From NCBI GenBank assembly GCA_946055175.1, contig CAMGET010000097.1, forward strand, positions 1 through 6,064: 6,064 bases of DNA, given 5' to 3'. A program made the position numbers and the translations under genes. This DNA comes from an uncultured Roseburia sp. Lineage in GTDB: Bacteria > Bacillota > Clostridia > Lachnospirales > Lachnospiraceae. Shown here one piece after another: positions 5,369 to 6,064 of this stretch (its first letter is position 1; every line of letters starts with the position of its first letter). The notes under the pieces are model-generated. The model did no database searches. It worked only from the letters and a program-made list of their open reading frames with translations, and was not told the origin of the DNA.

Positions 5369-5845
5369 ATGAGTGGACAGACACAGGAGCAAAAACAGCA
5401 GCAACAGAAGGAATATAATGAGTATGTCAAACAGGTGACGCCAACTCATAATTTGTGGGCAAACATGGGAAAAGCGTTTGTGACGGGAGGAATCATATGT
5501 ACTATCGGACAGTTTATTTTAAATACCTGCGCCAATTACGGACTGGATAAAACGACGTCGGGAAGTTGGTGCAGCCTGATTTTGATTTTGTGCAGTGTGA
5601 TTCTGACAGGTTTCAACATTTATCCATCCATTGCGAACTGGGGAGGCGCAGGCGCGTTGGTACCGATTACCGGATTCGCAAATGGTGTAGCGGCACCGGC
5701 AATTGAATTTCAAAAGGAAGGTCAGGTTTTTGGCATTGGCTGTAAGATTTTTACGATTGCGGGACCGGTGATTTTATATGGTATTTTTTCCAGCTGGGTG
5801 CTGGGATTGATTTATTGGGTGCTTAAATTATGGGGGATGGTGTAA
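5369..5845 (+). CDS. spoVAC: Stage V sporulation protein AC
   Basis: This 158-residue membrane protein matches SpoVAC. In Bacillus, SpoVAC behaves as a mechanosensitive channel in the spore inner membrane and takes part in dipicolinic acid release. A polar, glutamine-rich N-terminus (1-30) precedes hydrophobic segments at about 36-55, 66-86, 94-112 and 127-153. Conserved landmarks are AFVTGGIICTIGQ (36-48), GAGALVPITGFAN (93-105), EFQKEGQVFGIG (113-124) and IAGPVILYG (130-138). I chose ATG 5369, seven bases after AAAGGAG (5355-5361). An in-frame TTG at 5303 would add 22 residues and would overlap the candidate promoter. The glutamine run near residues 10-13 is not a family feature I know. The next gene begins one base after its stop and is not spoVAD. 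Confidence 0.95.
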   Translation: MSGQTQEQKQQQQKEYNEYVKQVTPTHNLWANMGKAFVTGGIICTIGQFILNTCANYGLDKTTSGSWCSLILILCSVILTGFNIYPSIANWGGAGALVPITGFANGVAAPAIEFQKEGQVFGIGCKIFTIAGPVILYGIFSSWVLGLIYWVLKLWGMV

Positions 5846-5846
5846 A

Positions 5847-6029
5847 ATGGAAAATAAATATGATATGCCGATGGGACTGGCGTTTCAGATGTCAATGGAT
5901 GAACGGGCAATGGAGAATTTTGCAAGGATGACAGAGGAAGAAAAGAGGCAGGTGCTGGAGGCTGCAAGAAATGCTTCTACGAAGGAACAGATGCGTGGAA
6001 TCGTGTCGGATTTGTCGAACTTACAATAG
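5847..6029 (+). CDS. Small helical protein downstream of spoVAC, function unknown
   Basis: This 60-residue soluble protein (MENKYDMPMGLAFQMSMDER...) has no membrane segment or signal. It is methionine-rich and charged. It is probably two or three short helices, with a central MTEEEKRQVLEAARNA (28-43) and STKEQMRGIVSDL (44-56). The start, ATG 5847, is one base after the spoVAC stop, with GGGGGA about ten bases upstream, so it is almost certainly in the same transcript. I recall similar short clostridial proteins with an 'LT-EEK-x-V-x-x-A-x-x-A-x-S-K-x-E-M' pattern and no assigned role, but cannot verify this here. A sporulation role is suggested only by its position. Its last two codons and stop lie in the left arm of the inverted repeat at the window end. 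Confidence 0.78.
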   Translation: MENKYDMPMGLAFQMSMDERAMENFARMTEEEKRQVLEAARNASTKEQMRGIVSDLSNLQ

Positions 6030-6064
6030 GAGGTACAAAAGAACCGTCCCTATTTATTGTAATA
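6021..6064. repeat. Palindromic, REP-like sequence at right edge (possibly partial)
   Basis: TTACAATA (6021-6028) and TATTGTAA (6055-6062) are a perfect 8-bp inverted repeat enclosing 26 bases. Inside it, ACAAAAGAACCGTCCC (6035-6050) resembles a short element I recall as dispersed in intergenic regions of Clostridia genomes (complement GGGACGGTTCTTTTGT); this is memory, not a search result. The left arm overlaps the stop codon of the 60-residue ORF. It could instead be a terminator stem whose T run lies beyond the window. Confidence 0.45.

Noticed and set aside
1..6064. CRISPR array, tRNA or rRNA genes, transposase or toxin-antitoxin pair
   Set aside because: No regularly spaced repeats, no tRNA-like cloverleaf or rRNA sequence, and no translation resembling these proteins was seen. 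The two small ORFs lie in sporulation transcripts and do not form a toxin-antitoxin pair.

Overview
The window looks like a chromosomal segment of a spore-forming anaerobic Clostridia, most likely Lachnospiraceae. The evidence is spoVA sporulation genes of clear identity, AT-rich intergenic DNA with strong purine-rich ribosome binding sites, a periplasmic-sensor GGDEF protein of a type common in gut Lachnospiraceae, and a split ThrE-type exporter. The family assignment is inference from gene content; no rRNA or other marker is present.

Layout. Positions 1-152 hold no complete gene: a GC-rich, stem-capable segment of unknown nature at the left edge, then AT-rich DNA. On the minus strand, 153-1372 encodes a two-gene operon (YjjP-like then YjjB-like) for a split threonine/serine or dicarboxylate exporter. 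Divergent from it, on the plus strand, are a 52-residue single-pass membrane protein, spoVAA and spoVAB (1507-2721). All three reading frames overlap by a few bases and are probably translationally coupled. A separate plus-strand gene of unknown function follows (2783-3112) with its own good vegetative-type promoter. It converges on, and overlaps by 11 bp, a minus-strand gene for a membrane diguanylate cyclase with two periplasmic solute-binding domains (3102-5222). Divergent from that gene is spoVAC (5369-5845), followed one base later by a 60-residue helical protein (5847-6029). The window ends in a palindromic sequence resembling a dispersed repeat.

How the genes relate. SpoVAA, SpoVAB and SpoVAC belong to the spore inner-membrane SpoVA apparatus, which moves dipicolinic acid into the forespore and releases it at germination. 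In Bacillus subtilis spoVAA, AB and AC are contiguous. Here AB and AC are separated by about 2.65 kb carrying an unknown gene and a c-di-GMP synthase on opposite strands. spoVAC is followed by an unrelated small ORF rather than directly by spoVAD. Both spoVA pieces have candidate sigma-G-like promoters (better for spoVAC), while the intervening genes have sigma-A-like elements. The simplest reading is a sporulation locus interrupted by vegetatively expressed genes. Nothing in the window is a clear defence system, CRISPR array, prophage or transposase.
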